A stretch of 64,000 bases of DNA, taken from Vreelandella olivaria (lineage in GTDB: Bacteria; Pseudomonadota; Gammaproteobacteria; Pseudomonadales; Halomonadaceae). The position numbers and the translations under genes are program-made. Each line of letters opens with the position of its first letter. The first letter of the stretch is position 1. The stretch covers positions 121,466 through 185,465 of the forward strand of contig NZ_JALPZO010000134.1 of the NCBI RefSeq assembly GCF_023507745.1. Direction: 5' to 3'. The notes under the pieces were generated by a model. It was not told the DNA's origin and ran no database searches. It saw only the letters and a list, made by a program, of their open reading frames with translations. Of the stretch, positions 50,325 through 59,923 are shown piece by piece.

Positions 50325-50597
50325 GCACGCAGTCAACCTATCAACAAAACGTCCGTTTTAACGACTTTTCGCTCATATTCGTAACTTTTCAGAGTCATTT
50401 ACTGCAACTTATGCTTCAACGCATTAGTCATAACGGTTTACTTATTGATGCAATGCAGTATTTATTGGAAATTCATTCCAGGAATGTAGCGATCTGTTTT
50501 CCACAACCTGTAAGGATAAAGTGGCTGTGGAAAACAAATGGCGGCGGAAACACAACAGCTTAAAACACCGAGGGAGAGATGATTCAGTAGTGAGAAC

Positions 50598-50621
50598 AAA
50601 AAACCCACGCCGGGGCGTGGG
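50598..50621 (-). terminator. Rho-independent terminator of rpmE
   Basis: CCCACGCC (50604-50611) and GGCGTGGG (50614-50621) form an 8-bp stem, extended poorly by its tiny loop. Leftward it is followed directly by TTTTTTG. It stands 51 bp after the rpmE stop. Confidence 0.85.
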
Positions 50622-50671
50622 CTTTTGAGCAAGACACATTCCGTGCCTGAGACAGGCAAAATCCGCTAGGA

Positions 50672-50887
50672 TTAGCCGCGCTTGACAGCAGCGCCGAAAC
50701 GCTTGTTGAAGCGTTCTACGCGGCCACCGGTGGTCGCTTGTTTCTGCTTACCTGTGTAGAACGGGTGGCAGTTGGAGCACACATCCAGAGAGAAGTTCTG
50801 TCCAGAAGTAGAACCGACCTGGAAGCTTGCACCGCAAGAGCAGTTGGCGGTGACCGTGTTGTAATTCGGGTGGATACCTTGTTTCAT
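50672..50887 (-). CDS. rpmE: 50S ribosomal protein L31 (zinc-binding form)
   Basis: A 71-aa L31 with the zinc-binding cysteines C16, C18, C37 and C40, so it is the C+ paralogue rather than the zinc-independent ykgM type. MKQGIHPNY and the [16 protein letters not shown] end are typical. The ATG at 50887 has GAGG 7 nt upstream. The promoter lies 117-145 bp upstream, leaving a leader of about 110 nt. A long leader fits the autogenous control known for E. coli rpmE, though the element itself is not resolved here. Confidence 0.97.
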   Translation of the reverse strand: MKQGIHPNYNTVTANCSCGASFQVGSTSGQNFSLDVCSNCHPFYTGKQKQATTGGRVERFNKRFGAAVKRG

Positions 50888-51003
50888 CTTGAGCCTCACG
50901 AGCTATATGCCGCCACCTGATCCGCTGCCAGGCACCGCATACGGGTTTGAAAAAACTGCTAACCGGTTACACGCTCCATCATATAGATTCAGAGCGGCCG
51001 CGC

Positions 51004-51032
51004 ATTCTAGCAAACTAATCGCCGGAGGCCAA
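51004..51032 (-). promoter_or_regulatory. Promoter of rpmE, overlapping the priA start region
   Basis: Reading leftward, TTGGCC (51032-51027) and TAGAAT (51009-51004) are 17 bp apart. The -35 box overlaps the priA ribosome binding site GGAGG (51024-51028) on the other strand, and the promoter ends next to the priA TTG start at 51033. Confidence 0.6.
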
Positions 51033-53288
51033 TTGTCTGACACTTTTTCTTCCCAGACCCACGCTCAAGGGCCGTCTGCACCATTTAAGGTGCTGAGAGT
51101 CGCCCTGCCGTCGCCGCTGCGACGTTTGTTTGATTATCTGCCCGCTCATCCAACCCCCACCTGCGGCTGGCAACCAGGGCTCAGGGTACGTGTACCGTTC
51201 GGTCGTCGGGAAGTGATCGGCATTGTGGCAGAGCTAGCCTATGGCAGTGAACTGCCGCGTACCCAGTTGAAATCCATTAGTGAGGTCCTGGATGATGCGC
51301 CACTGCCAGGCGACTGGCAGTGGCTTTGCCACTTCGCCGCCCGCTACTACCAGCACAGCCTGGGCGACACCATGCAACTAGCCATGCCAGCACGGCTACG
51401 CCAGGGGCACCCCATGGCTGGGCGTACACAAACCCTGTGGCTACCGGTTGAAACCCATGACGTCACACAGCTACAGCGCGCCCCGAAACAAGCGGAACTT
51501 TATGCGCTACTACGCCAGCATCCCCATGGCCTGCCCGGCCGCGCCATCAGTGCTCATGGCTTTACCCGCGATCAACTGCTGGCACTGCAGAAAAAAGGCT
51601 TTGCCCACTCACAAGAGGTAATTCTGACCGCTCCACAACCGGCCAGCGGTAACCTGCTGGCCTCCCCGTCGCTGCCTCTTAACCGTGAACAGGCGACAGC
51701 ACTTGCCGTACTGCATGAGAAACTCGATGGCTACCACCCTTGCCTACTGGAGGGGGTGACCGGCAGCGGCAAGACCGAAATTTATCTCCAACTGATCGAG
51801 GCGCTTGCCGCGAAGGGCAAACAGTCGCTGGTGCTGGTACCGGAGATCGGCCTGACCCCCCAGACACTGGCACGCTTTAGAAGCCGCTTTCGGGTGCCGG
51901 TTGTCGCCCTGCACTCCGGCCTTACCGACCCAGAACGCCTGGACGTTTGGGAAGCCGCAGCCAATGGACGAGCACTGGTCATCATTGGTACCCGCTCGGC
52001 GATTTTCACTCCACTGGCGAACCCTGGGGCCATCATTGTGGATGAGGAGCATGACGGCTCTTACAAGCAACACGATGGACTACGCTACCACGCCCGTGAT
52101 CTGGCCGTCGCCAGAGCCCACTACCACAACATCCCTCTGTTGCTGGGTAGTGCAACACCCTCCTTTGAGAGCTTGCAACAGGCACTTGCCGGGGCTTATC
52201 GTCACCTGCGCCTCACTCAGCGCCCCAGCCGTCACCCACCTGCCAAACTGGAGTTGATTGACCTGCGCCATCAACGCCGCCAGGGCGGGTTACTACCAGG
52301 TGCTATCAGGGCGATCAAAAGTACCTTGAAGGCGGGCAAACAAGTACTGATTTTCATCAACCGGCGTGGTTTTGCCCCCACCCTGGCCTGCCATGGTTGC
52401 GGTTGGATCGCCGAATGCAACCAGTGTGACTCACGAATGACGCTGCATCGTCAGCCATCGCTGCTGGCATGCCACCATTGTGACAGTCGCCGCGCTTTGC
52501 CAGATGCCTGTCCAGACTGCGGCAGCGGTGATTTACGTGCACTGGGAAGCGGCACCGAACGCACCGAGGAAACGCTTCAGGGCCTGTTCCCTAACGTGAC
52601 CGTGCACCGTATCGACCGCGACAGCACACGCAGGAAAGATAGTTTTGAGCAACTGCTGAAAGAGATTCAACGAGGCGAGCCCTGCTTACTGGTAGGAACC
52701 CAGATGCTGGCCAAAGGGCACCACCTGCCCCATGTCACCCTGGTGGTCGTCGTTAATGCCGATGGTGGCCTGTATGCTGCCGACTTCCGGGCACTTGAAC
52801 ACAGCGCCCAACTTCTTGAGCAGGTGGCCGGCCGGGCTGGGCGCGCCGCTCACCCAGGGCGGGTACTCGTACAAACCCTGCACCCTGATGACCCTCACCT
52901 GGGTCAGCTGGCAGAACATGGCTACAGTGCACTGGCACGCAACCTGCTGGAAGAGAGGAGAATCGCCAAACTACCGCCCTTCTGCTTTATGGCCCTGCTG
53001 CGCTTTGAGAGTCCCAGGGAAGAAGCGGCACTTGCCCTGGCACAGCAAGCCGCCCAGGCGCTTCGCCAATGGCTGAAAGCGGCCAATCTGCCCGTGCGCT
53101 GTCTGGGCCCGGTGCCCGCCCCTATGGAAAGGCGCCAAAACCGTTACCATATTCACATCATGCTGGCCGCAGATAAACGCAGCCAACGGCATGCCGCAGC
53201 CAACTGGCTGGTACAATGGCTGGAAGCCAACCGGGAAGCCCGCAAAGTCCGCTGGTCGATTGATATTGACCCGCAGAGCCTCGCTTAA
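51033..53288 (+). CDS. priA: Primosomal replication restart helicase PriA
   Basis: A 751-aa 3'-5' helicase that reloads the replisome at stalled forks. A DNA-binding N-domain (FKVLRVALPSPLRRLFDYLP) precedes the helicase: Walker A GVTGSGKTEIYL, DEEH box in IIVDEEHDGSYKQ, LLLGSATPS, and a cysteine-rich zinc module between CHGCG and CPDCGSG. TTG at 51033 is chosen as start because GGAGG lies 4 nt upstream and the product matches PriA length. The frame is open to an ATG at 50889, but that would run across the rpmE leader. Divergent from rpmE. Confidence 0.93.
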   Translation: MSDTFSSQTHAQGPSAPFKVLRVALPSPLRRLFDYLPAHPTPTCGWQPGLRVRVPFGRREVIGIVAELAYGSELPRTQLKSISEVLDDAPLPGDWQWLCHFAARYYQHSLGDTMQLAMPARLRQGHPMAGRTQTLWLPVETHDVTQLQRAPKQAELYALLRQHPHGLPGRAISAHGFTRDQLLALQKKGFAHSQEVILTAPQPASGNLLASPSLPLNREQATALAVLHEKLDGYHPCLLEGVTGSGKTEIYLQLIEALAAKGKQSLVLVPEIGLTPQTLARFRSRFRVPVVALHSGLTDPERLDVWEAAANGRALVIIGTRSAIFTPLANPGAIIVDEEHDGSYKQHDGLRYHARDLAVARAHYHNIPLLLGSATPSFESLQQALAGAYRHLRLTQRPSRHPPAKLELIDLRHQRRQGGLLPGAIRAIKSTLKAGKQVLIFINRRGFAPTLACHGCGWIAECNQCDSRMTLHRQPSLLACHHCDSRRALPDACPDCGSGDLRALGSGTERTEETLQGLFPNVTVHRIDRDSTRRKDSFEQLLKEIQRGEPCLLVGTQMLAKGHHLPHVTLVVVVNADGGLYAADFRALEHSAQLLEQVAGRAGRAAHPGRVLVQTLHPDDPHLGQLAEHGYSALARNLLEERRIAKLPPFCFMALLRFESPREEAALALAQQAAQALRQWLKAANLPVRCLGPVPAPMERRQNRYHIHIMLAADKRSQRHAAANWLVQWLEANREARKVRWSIDIDPQSLA

Positions 53289-53337
53289 CGACTCACTACC
53301 CGGTAGCGTCTGCAAGACCCTGCAAAGCAATACAGCT

Positions 53338-53365
53338 TTGAAACTGCGCGCCAATTGCCGATAAT
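53338..53365 (+). promoter_or_regulatory. Sigma70 promoter for argS
   Basis: TTGAAA at 53338-53343 and GATAAT at 53360-53365 have a 16-bp spacer, in the gap between priA and argS. The leader would be about 63 nt. Confidence 0.65.
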
Positions 53366-53434
53366 GACCGTTTTGCCGCTGCATACACAACGCGCGCATG
53401 CACACGCCGCCACTGACGACATCCGGATATTTCG

Positions 53435-55120
53435 ATGAAAGACACGATTATTTCTCTGCTCGAAGGCGCCATTACCGCGCTCAAGCACCAAGGCGTGCTG
53501 CCCGACGATTTACAGCCTTCCATCAAGGTTGATCCAACCAAAGATAAAGCCCACGGTGACTACGCCACCAACCTGGCACTGATGCTGGCGAAACCTGCCG
53601 GCATGAAACCGCGGGAACTCGCTGACCTACTGGTCGCGGCGCTGCCAGAAAGTAATGCGATTCAAAAGACGGACATCGCAGGCCCTGGCTTTATCAATTT
53701 TTTTGCCGCCACAGATGCAGCCGCACAAATCGTCGCTCAGGTACTCGATAGCGGTGATGCATTCGGACGCAGCCTGATCGGTAAAGGTCAAAAGGTGCAG
53801 GTGGAGTTTGTTTCCGCCAATCCCACCGGCCCCCTGCATGTAGGCCATGGCCGCGGTGCAGCCATTGGTGACTGCCTGTGCCGGTTACTGGAAGCCACCG
53901 GCTACGATGTGACACGTGAGTTTTACTACAATGATGCCGGTGCCCAGATCAAAAATCTGGCACTCTCAGTGCAGGCCCGCGCCAAAGGTCTTGGCCCTGA
54001 CGACGCCAGTTGGCCGGAAGACGGCTACCGCGGGGAATACATTATTGATGTGGCTAACGACTACATGGCAGGAAAGACGGTTACCGCTGATGACCGTGAA
54101 GTGACCGCCAAGGCCGACCCTAACAACCTGGACGCCATCCAGGCCTTTGCCGTTGCCTGGCTGCGTCGGGAGCAGGATTTAGACCTCAAAGCCTTCGGCG
54201 TTGAGTTTGACGTCTACTTCCTGGAATCATCCCTTTACCAGAATGGTAACGTAGACGCCACCGTCAAAAAGCTGGTGGCTAACGGCCACACCTATGAAGA
54301 AGAGGGTGCCATGTGGCTGCGCACCACCGACTTCGGAGACGACAAAGACCGTGTCATGCGCAAGCGGGAAGGCGGCTATACCTATTTCCTACCGGATGTG
54401 GCCTACCATCTCAACAAATGGCAGCGTGGCTTTAAAACGGTCATTAATGAACAGGGTGCCGACCACCACTCCACCGTTACCCGGGTCCGCGCCGGCCTTC
54501 AGGCGCTGGAAGTGGGGATTCCCCAAGGCTGGCCCGATTACGTCCTTCACCAAATGGTGATGGTGACCCGCTCTGGCGTCGAAGTTAAACTCTCGAAGCG
54601 GGCTGGCAGCTATGTGACGGTTCGCGACCTGATTGACGAAGTGGGGCGCGATGCCACTCGCTTCTTTCTGGCCGCCCGCCGAGCAGATTCGCAGCTTACC
54701 TTTGATATCGACCTGGCCCGCTCCCAGTCGAACGACAACCCGGTGTACTATATTCAGTACGCTCATGCACGAGTCTGCAGTATGCTGCGCAAGGCCGAAG
54801 ATGCAGGTCAGCCATTCAACCATGGCCTGGCACTGGCTAATCTGGCCATGCTGGATAGCGACCAGGAAAAAGCCGTACTTAACCGCCTGGCGCGCTACCC
54901 CGAAGTGGTCGAAAATGCCACCAAAAACCGCGAACCCCAACAGGTTGCCCAGTATTTGCTGGATCTGGCCGGTGATTTCCACACCTGCTATAACGCGGTA
55001 AAAGTGATGGTGGATGACGACACGCTGCGCAACACGCGTCTGGCCCTGGGGTTGGCGACCCGGCAAGTGCTGCGTAACGGTCTCGACCTCATGGGGGTTA
55101 GCGCCCCAGAGGAGATGTAA
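53435..55120 (+). CDS. argS: Arginyl-tRNA synthetase
   Basis: A 561-aa class Ia synthetase charging tRNA-Arg. The HIGH-type motif is [14 protein letters not shown], and the KMSK-equivalent region reads [12 protein letters not shown]. The arginine-specific N-terminal Add-1 domain and the all-helical C-terminal anticodon domain ([12 protein letters not shown] through the [11 protein letters not shown] end) are present. The FtsN-like gene begins 3 bp after its stop, so the two are cotranscribed. Confidence 0.98.
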   Translation: MKDTIISLLEGAITALKHQGVLPDDLQPSIKVDPTKDKAHGDYATNLALMLAKPAGMKPRELADLLVAALPESNAIQKTDIAGPGFINFFAATDAAAQIVAQVLDSGDAFGRSLIGKGQKVQVEFVSANPTGPLHVGHGRGAAIGDCLCRLLEATGYDVTREFYYNDAGAQIKNLALSVQARAKGLGPDDASWPEDGYRGEYIIDVANDYMAGKTVTADDREVTAKADPNNLDAIQAFAVAWLRREQDLDLKAFGVEFDVYFLESSLYQNGNVDATVKKLVANGHTYEEEGAMWLRTTDFGDDKDRVMRKREGGYTYFLPDVAYHLNKWQRGFKTVINEQGADHHSTVTRVRAGLQALEVGIPQGWPDYVLHQMVMVTRSGVEVKLSKRAGSYVTVRDLIDEVGRDATRFFLAARRADSQLTFDIDLARSQSNDNPVYYIQYAHARVCSMLRKAEDAGQPFNHGLALANLAMLDSDQEKAVLNRLARYPEVVENATKNREPQQVAQYLLDLAGDFHTCYNAVKVMVDDDTLRNTRLALGLATRQVLRNGLDLMGVSAPEEM

Positions 55121-55123
55121 TTC

Positions 55124-55840
55124 ATGGCCAGTCCACGTAAGAAGCCTGCCCGCCGAGGCGCCACCTCACAGCGCAAAACCTCCCGTCGCTCCGGTGGAGG
55201 ATTCCGCATTCCTGGCTGGCTGTGGGGGATTGCCGGGGTAGCCGCAGGTTTTTTCCTGGCGCAACACCAGCACGGCACGGCTCCCTGGCAGGAGCAGAGC
55301 TCGACAACACCACAGGCGACCGTACTGCCGAAACCGTCTGGTAGCGACGAACGCAGCGCCGCCCGTCAAACCGAAGGTGCCGCAGAACCCGCGATGCCCA
55401 CCTTTGAGTTCTATACGCTCTTACCGGAAACAGAGGTCATTGCCCCTGGCGTGTCACTCCCTTCCAACGTCAACCGCCCAGAGGCCCCTGAACCACCTGC
55501 TGACAGCCCAGCTGATGACCCCATCGCCCAGGTTATTGCGGCCAATATGCGCCCTGAAGAGCAGGCCTCGACGGTACAGCAGTCCCCTGCCAGCACCAGC
55601 ACGCCAAATCGCTATATGCTACAGGCCGCCTCTTTTCGCGAGCTTAGCGATGCTGAACAGTTGCGTAGCCGCCTGCGAAACCTGAGCTTGTTGGCACAAA
55701 TCAGTGAGGTGCAGGCTAACGGTGATACCTGGCATCGGGTACAGGTCGGACCGTACGAAGACACCCGCGAGCTTAACCGCGCCCAGGATCTTATGAGTAC
55801 CCAGGGCATTGAGCCTCTGCTGATCCAGCTACAGAACTAG
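55124..55840 (+). CDS. ftsN: FtsN-like SPOR-domain cell division protein
   Basis: A 238-aa single-pass membrane protein with a basic cytoplasmic head (RKKPARRGATSQRK), one membrane segment at about 32-48 (WLWGIAGVAAGFFLAQ), a proline- and acidic-rich periplasmic linker and a C-terminal SPOR domain (RYMLQAASFRELSDAEQLRS). SPOR domains bind denuded glycan at the septum. FtsN triggers constriction in E. coli. The gene occupies the ftsN position argS-ftsN-hslV known in Pseudomonas. A hairpin terminator follows. Confidence 0.88.
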   Translation: MASPRKKPARRGATSQRKTSRRSGGGFRIPGWLWGIAGVAAGFFLAQHQHGTAPWQEQSSTTPQATVLPKPSGSDERSAARQTEGAAEPAMPTFEFYTLLPETEVIAPGVSLPSNVNRPEAPEPPADSPADDPIAQVIAANMRPEEQASTVQQSPASTSTPNRYMLQAASFRELSDAEQLRSRLRNLSLLAQISEVQANGDTWHRVQVGPYEDTRELNRAQDLMSTQGIEPLLIQLQN

Positions 55841-55897
55841 TCAGTTCAAGGGCAGACTGACACGCTGTTGTTACCGTTTATCTACCGGTATTGCTCT

Positions 55898-55930
55898 TGC
55901 GGGCGGTTGATTTTTTATCAGCTGCCCGCA
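55898..55930 (+). terminator. Terminator after the argS-ftsN unit
   Basis: A 14-bp stem (55898-55911 with 55917-55930, two G-T pairs) closes on a T5 loop and is followed by CTTTGTTG. It lies between the FtsN-like gene and hslV. Confidence 0.7.
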
Positions 55931-56015
55931 CTTTGTTGTGAATCGCTTTTTTTTGTGGCCGTGTGACTCGGCCGGTCAGTCATCGGGAGCGTGTCTCCCC
56001 CAAGGAGTTATCTCC

Positions 56016-56549
56016 ATGACCACTATTGTATCCGTTCGCCGCGGTAATCAGGTTGCCCTTGCAGGCGATGGTCAGGTTTCATTGGGCAATACCGTCATGA
56101 AGGGTAATGCCAGTAAAGTACGCCGTCTCTATCGCGGTAAAGTGTTAGCAGGCTTTGCAGGTGGCACCGCCGATGCCTTTACACTGTTTGAACGTTTTGA
56201 GGCCCAACTTGAAAAGTACCAGGGACACCTGACCAAAGCAGCCGTTGAACTGGCTAAAGATTGGCGCACCGACCGCGCCTTGCGTCGCCTGGAAGCGCTG
56301 CTTGCCGTTGCTGACCATAGCGCATCGCTCATCATCACGGGCAATGGCGATGTGGTAGAGCCTGAACGCGGCATTATCGCGATCGGTTCCGGCGGCAACT
56401 TCGCACAGGCCAGCGCACGCGCTCTGCTTGAAAATACCGACCTTTCCGCGCGTGAAATCACTGAAAAATCCCTCCAAATCGCCGGTGACATCTGCGTATT
56501 CACCAATCATCACGTGACGCTCGAAGAGCTGAACATCAACGAACGTTGA
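56016..56549 (+). CDS. hslV: HslV peptidase subunit of HslUV
   Basis: A 177-aa proteasome-like threonine peptidase. The ATG at 56016 with AAGGAG upstream leaves Thr2 as the N-terminal nucleophile after Met removal ([19 protein letters not shown]). The frame extends to 55938 but would mask the nucleophile. It forms a dodecamer capped by HslU. hslU starts 9 bp after the stop. No clear sigma32 promoter was found in the short space after the preceding terminator. Confidence 0.97.
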   Translation: MTTIVSVRRGNQVALAGDGQVSLGNTVMKGNASKVRRLYRGKVLAGFAGGTADAFTLFERFEAQLEKYQGHLTKAAVELAKDWRTDRALRRLEALLAVADHSASLIITGNGDVVEPERGIIAIGSGGNFAQASARALLENTDLSAREITEKSLQIAGDICVFTNHHVTLEELNINER

Positions 56550-56558
56550 GACTTCCTT

Positions 56559-57881
56559 ATGACTCAGATGACTCCCCGCGAAATTGTTCACGCCCTGGAT
56601 CAGTACATTATCGGTCAGCAGGATGCCAAGCGTGCCGTTGCCATTGCACTGCGTAACCGCTGGCGGCGGATGCAGTTGGACGATGAGCTGCGCCCGGAAG
56701 TGACGCCGAAAAATATTCTGATGATTGGCCCCACTGGTGTTGGTAAAACCGAGATTGCCCGCCGTTTGGCCAAACTTGCCAAGGCTCCGTTTATTAAAGT
56801 TGAGGCCACTAAGTTCACCGAAGTGGGCTACGTGGGCCGCGACGTTGAGTCGATTATCCGCGACCTCATGGAAGCCGCCATTAAAATGGTCCGGGAGCAC
56901 GCCAAGGAGGAGGTTGGGCACCGTGCCGAGGATGCCGCCGAAGACCGCGTGCTTGATGCGCTGTTACCGCCCCCCCGCGGCCAGGAAGACAAGCCCCGGG
57001 AAGATAACGGCACACGCCAAACCTTCCGTAAAAAACTACGCGAAGGCCAGCTTGACGACAAAGAGATCGATATCGAAATCTCCTCTCAAGCCCATGGCAT
57101 CGATATTATGACGCCGCCCGGCATGGAAGAGATGACCAGCCAGTTGCAAAGTCTGTTCTCCAATATGGGCCAGCAAAAGCGCGAGCAACGCCGTGTTACC
57201 GTCAGGGAAGCATTAGTTCTGCTGCGTGACGAAGAAGCGGGCAAGCTGGTCAATGAAGAGGAGATCAAAGCCCGTGCAGTGGAAGCAGTTGAACAGCACG
57301 GCATCGTCTTCCTTGATGAGATCGATAAGGTCGCCAAAGGCAGTGGCCAGTCCAGCGGAGGAGAAGTCTCTCGTGAAGGCGTCCAACGCGACCTGCTGCC
57401 GCTGATTGAGGGCTCTACCGTATCAACCAAATATGGCATGGTTAAAACCGATCATATTCTGTTTATCGCCTCTGGGGCGTTCCATTTGTCACGCCCATCG
57501 GACCTCATCCCTGAGCTACAGGGCCGCTTGCCAATCCGTGTTGAGCTGGATGCACTGACACCGGGCGACTTCAAACGAATTCTCACCGAGCCGTCAGCCT
57601 CGCTAACCAAACAGTATCAGGCCCTGCTGGCCACTGAAGGGCTGGATGTCGAGTTTACGCCAGACGGCATCGAACGCATTGCTGAAATATCCTGGCAGGT
57701 TAACGAAGGCACTGAAAATATCGGTGCCCGCCGCCTGCATACAGTGATGGAGCGGCTGCTGGAGGAGGCATCGTTCAAGGGTGGCGATATGGACAGCCCC
57801 CTGGTGATTGATGCCAACTATGTCAACGCCCAACTGGGTGAACTGGCTGTCGACGAAGACCTATCGCGCTATATTTTGTAA
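56559..57881 (+). CDS. hslU: HslU unfoldase ATPase
   Basis: A 440-aa AAA+ unfoldase for HslV. Walker A is GPTGVGKT at 57-64, Walker B is FLDEID ([13 protein letters not shown]), and the intermediate I-domain with the acidic and glutamine-rich [21 protein letters not shown] run lies between. The [13 protein letters not shown] sensor region and the C-terminal EDLSRYIL that inserts into HslV are present. Together with hslV it forms one operon that ends in a strong terminator. Confidence 0.98.
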   Translation: MTQMTPREIVHALDQYIIGQQDAKRAVAIALRNRWRRMQLDDELRPEVTPKNILMIGPTGVGKTEIARRLAKLAKAPFIKVEATKFTEVGYVGRDVESIIRDLMEAAIKMVREHAKEEVGHRAEDAAEDRVLDALLPPPRGQEDKPREDNGTRQTFRKKLREGQLDDKEIDIEISSQAHGIDIMTPPGMEEMTSQLQSLFSNMGQQKREQRRVTVREALVLLRDEEAGKLVNEEEIKARAVEAVEQHGIVFLDEIDKVAKGSGQSSGGEVSREGVQRDLLPLIEGSTVSTKYGMVKTDHILFIASGAFHLSRPSDLIPELQGRLPIRVELDALTPGDFKRILTEPSASLTKQYQALLATEGLDVEFTPDGIERIAEISWQVNEGTENIGARRLHTVMERLLEEASFKGGDMDSPLVIDANYVNAQLGELAVDEDLSRYIL

Positions 57882-57904
57882 GCACCACTAGTGGTATAGC
57901 CCCC

Positions 57905-57938
57905 AACAGCTTGCCCGCTTCTCCACGGGCAAGCTGTT
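57905..57938 (+). terminator. Rho-independent terminator of hslVU
   Basis: AACAGCTTGCCCG (57905-57917) pairs perfectly with 57926-57938 around an 8-nt loop and is followed by TTTTTGC. Confidence 0.88.
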
Positions 57939-57971
57939 TTTGCTACTTATCGTCATGAGGTCATACCGTCC

Positions 57972-58355
57972 ATGAACGCCCCTACCCCCACACGGGTTCA
58001 CTACCACAAGCAGGCCCGCGAGCTGGAACTGGGTTATGCGAACGGAGATACTTACCGTCTGCCAATCGAGTTGTTGCGGGTGTACTCACCCTCGGCTGAA
58101 GTCCGTGGTCATGGTGGTGATAGCGCCGTCCTCCAGGTGGGTAAAAAAGATGTCGGCTTGCAAAACATTACCCAGGCAGGCAATTACGCCCTAAAACTAC
58201 ACTTTGACGATGGCCACGATAGCGGCCTCTACAGCTGGAACTACCTCTACGACCTCGCACAGCACCAAGCAGCCTACTGGCAGAATTACCTGCAGCGTTT
58301 GGACGCAGCGGGCGCCTCCCGGGAGCCCACCAGTATCCAATTCAAGCAGCTGTGA
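57972..58355 (+). CDS. DUF971 (gamma-butyrobetaine hydroxylase N-domain-like) protein
   Basis: A 127-aa protein of the DUF971 family, the domain also found at the N-terminus of gamma-butyrobetaine hydroxylase. Recognisable segments are LELGYANGDTYRLPIELLRVYSPSAEV, GLQNITQAGNYALKLHFDDGHDSGLYSWNYLYDL. The family often sits between hslU and ubiE, as here. No catalytic role is known; metal or iron-sulfur functions have been suggested for relatives. Confidence 0.9.
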   Translation: MNAPTPTRVHYHKQARELELGYANGDTYRLPIELLRVYSPSAEVRGHGGDSAVLQVGKKDVGLQNITQAGNYALKLHFDDGHDSGLYSWNYLYDLAQHQAAYWQNYLQRLDAAGASREPTSIQFKQL

Positions 58356-58476
58356 CTCTGCGCCCCAGGCTAAGCGCAGACAAATTGGGGTAGAGAAGGC
58401 TACAATATTGCCAATCTTTTTAATGCGACGACCTTTGGTCGACTATTATCGCCTCAAACTCGGGAGCTAAAGCCCC

Positions 58477-59232
58477 ATGAGCCCCACGGAAAAGCGCACT
58501 ACCCATTTTGGTTACCAGGAAGTTCCCGTTGACGAAAAGGCCTCTCGGGTGGCCGATGTCTTCCATTCGGTAGCCGCCCGCTACGATGTTATGAACGACC
58601 TGATGTCCATGGGCATTCATCGCATTTGGAAACGGCTGACTATTGAGCGTGCGGGCGTTCGCCCAGGCCATCACGTGCTGGATATCGCTGGAGGTACCGG
58701 TGACCTGACACTCAAGTTTGCACGTTTGGTTGGCCCTCGCGGCAAAGTGGTACTCGCTGATATCAACGCCTCAATGCTGAAAGTGGGCCGCGACAAACTA
58801 ATGGATAACGGTGTGGGGGGCAACGTTGAATATGTCCAGGCCAATGCCGAATGCCTGCCATTCCCCGACAACAGTTTCGATTGCATTACCATCGCGTTCG
58901 GACTGCGTAACGTCACCGATAAAGACGCCGCACTGCGTTCCATGGCCAGAGTGCTCAAGCCCGGCGGCCGTCTGCTGGTTCTTGAGTTTTCAAAGCCCAG
59001 AAACCCGCTGCTCTCCAAGGCCTACGATGAGTACTCCTTCCGGCTGCTGCCAAAAATGGGTGAGTGGGTCGCCGGAGATGGAGAAAGCTATCGCTATCTG
59101 GCCGAATCCATTCGCATGCACCCTGACCAGGAAACCCTGAAGGGCATGATGGAGGCCGCAGGCCTTGAGCGGGTTGAATATACCAATCTCACCGGCGGTA
59201 TTGTGGCACTCCACCGCGGCATCAAACTATGA
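58477..59232 (+). CDS. ubiE: Ubiquinone/menaquinone C-methyltransferase UbiE
   Basis: A 251-aa SAM methyltransferase of the UbiE/COQ5 family. The SAM site [33 protein letters not shown] and [11 protein letters not shown] are family signatures. It methylates the quinone ring in ubiquinone (and menaquinone) synthesis. It leads ubiE-ubiJ-ubiB in the same direction; the gap to ubiJ is 40 bp. Confidence 0.97.
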   Translation: MSPTEKRTTHFGYQEVPVDEKASRVADVFHSVAARYDVMNDLMSMGIHRIWKRLTIERAGVRPGHHVLDIAGGTGDLTLKFARLVGPRGKVVLADINASMLKVGRDKLMDNGVGGNVEYVQANAECLPFPDNSFDCITIAFGLRNVTDKDAALRSMARVLKPGGRLLVLEFSKPRNPLLSKAYDEYSFRLLPKMGEWVAGDGESYRYLAESIRMHPDQETLKGMMEAAGLERVEYTNLTGGIVALHRGIKL

Positions 59233-59272
59233 AGTCACTGTAAACCATGACGTTACTGATCAAGAGGTCAGC

Positions 59273-59923
59273 ATGCTGGTAACCCCGACCCTACTGCTGG
59301 CCGGATGTGAACGCACGTTGAACGCCCTACTCGCCCGCGACCCTGCTGCGCCGACACGGCTTTCGGCGCTGGCGGGCAGCCGTTTACTGGTCAGGCTGGA
59401 AAAGCCCTATCTTCAGTTGGTGCTTCACTACCACCATGCCGGCATCGACCTGCTACGTGGTGACGACCTGGATGAAACCGACGTAGACGCCATCATCGAG
59501 CTCACCCCGGAAACCTTCTCTGAGTGGCTTAGTGGTGCCTCGATTGAACGCTTAATGTTTGAAGGCAAGCTCTCTGTTCGCGGCCGCACTCACCTGGTAG
59601 AAGCTACTCGCGACCTGTTGTTCGATCTTGATATCGACTGGGAGGGCGAGATGGCACGCTGGCTGGGTGATATACCCGCTCACTCGCTGGCAGAGGGTCT
59701 CCGGCGCGTGGCACGCTGGGGAATCAGGGCAAAAGATGAGTTGCTCCAGGATGTTACCGAGTACGTGGTCGAAGAGGCTCGACTACTACCCGGTCGCCAG
59801 CAACGTGATGTGCTACGTGATCATCTGACAGAGCTTGAAGTCGCCACTGATCGTTTAGCCGCCCGACTAAACCGCCTACACCGACGCTTAACCCAAGTAA
59901 CACCTAAGGAGCAGCGCCCATGA
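59273..59923 (+). CDS. ubiJ: Ubiquinone biosynthesis accessory factor UbiJ
   Basis: A 216-aa protein with an SCP2 lipid-binding domain, the accessory factor that with UbiK binds quinone intermediates in the Ubi complex. The N-terminal SCP2 region includes [21 protein letters not shown] and [15 protein letters not shown]; the C-terminal half is a predicted coiled coil ([19 protein letters not shown]). ATG 59273 has AAGAGG upstream; the frame opens at 59165 inside ubiE. It overlaps ubiB as ATGA. Confidence 0.92.
   Translation: MLVTPTLLLAGCERTLNALLARDPAAPTRLSALAGSRLLVRLEKPYLQLVLHYHHAGIDLLRGDDLDETDVDAIIELTPETFSEWLSGASIERLMFEGKLSVRGRTHLVEATRDLLFDLDIDWEGEMARWLGDIPAHSLAEGLRRVARWGIRAKDELLQDVTEYVVEEARLLPGRQQRDVLRDHLTELEVATDRLAARLNRLHRRLTQVTPKEQRP

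Larger units (their letters stand above)
50257..50671. other. 415-bp region between maeB-type gene and rpmE
   Basis: No gene is visible. It holds the malic-enzyme promoter (50296-50324), a perfect palindrome AAAACG-TC-CGTTTT at 50346-50359, a second palindrome CATTCC-A-GGAATG at 50474-50486, and the rpmE terminator at 50598-50621. Confidence 0.6.

Noticed and set aside
50889..51032. Upstream extension of priA to an ATG at 50889
   Set aside because: It would begin inside the rpmE leader next to the rpmE start codon, without a ribosome site; TTG at 51033 has GGAGG and gives the usual length.
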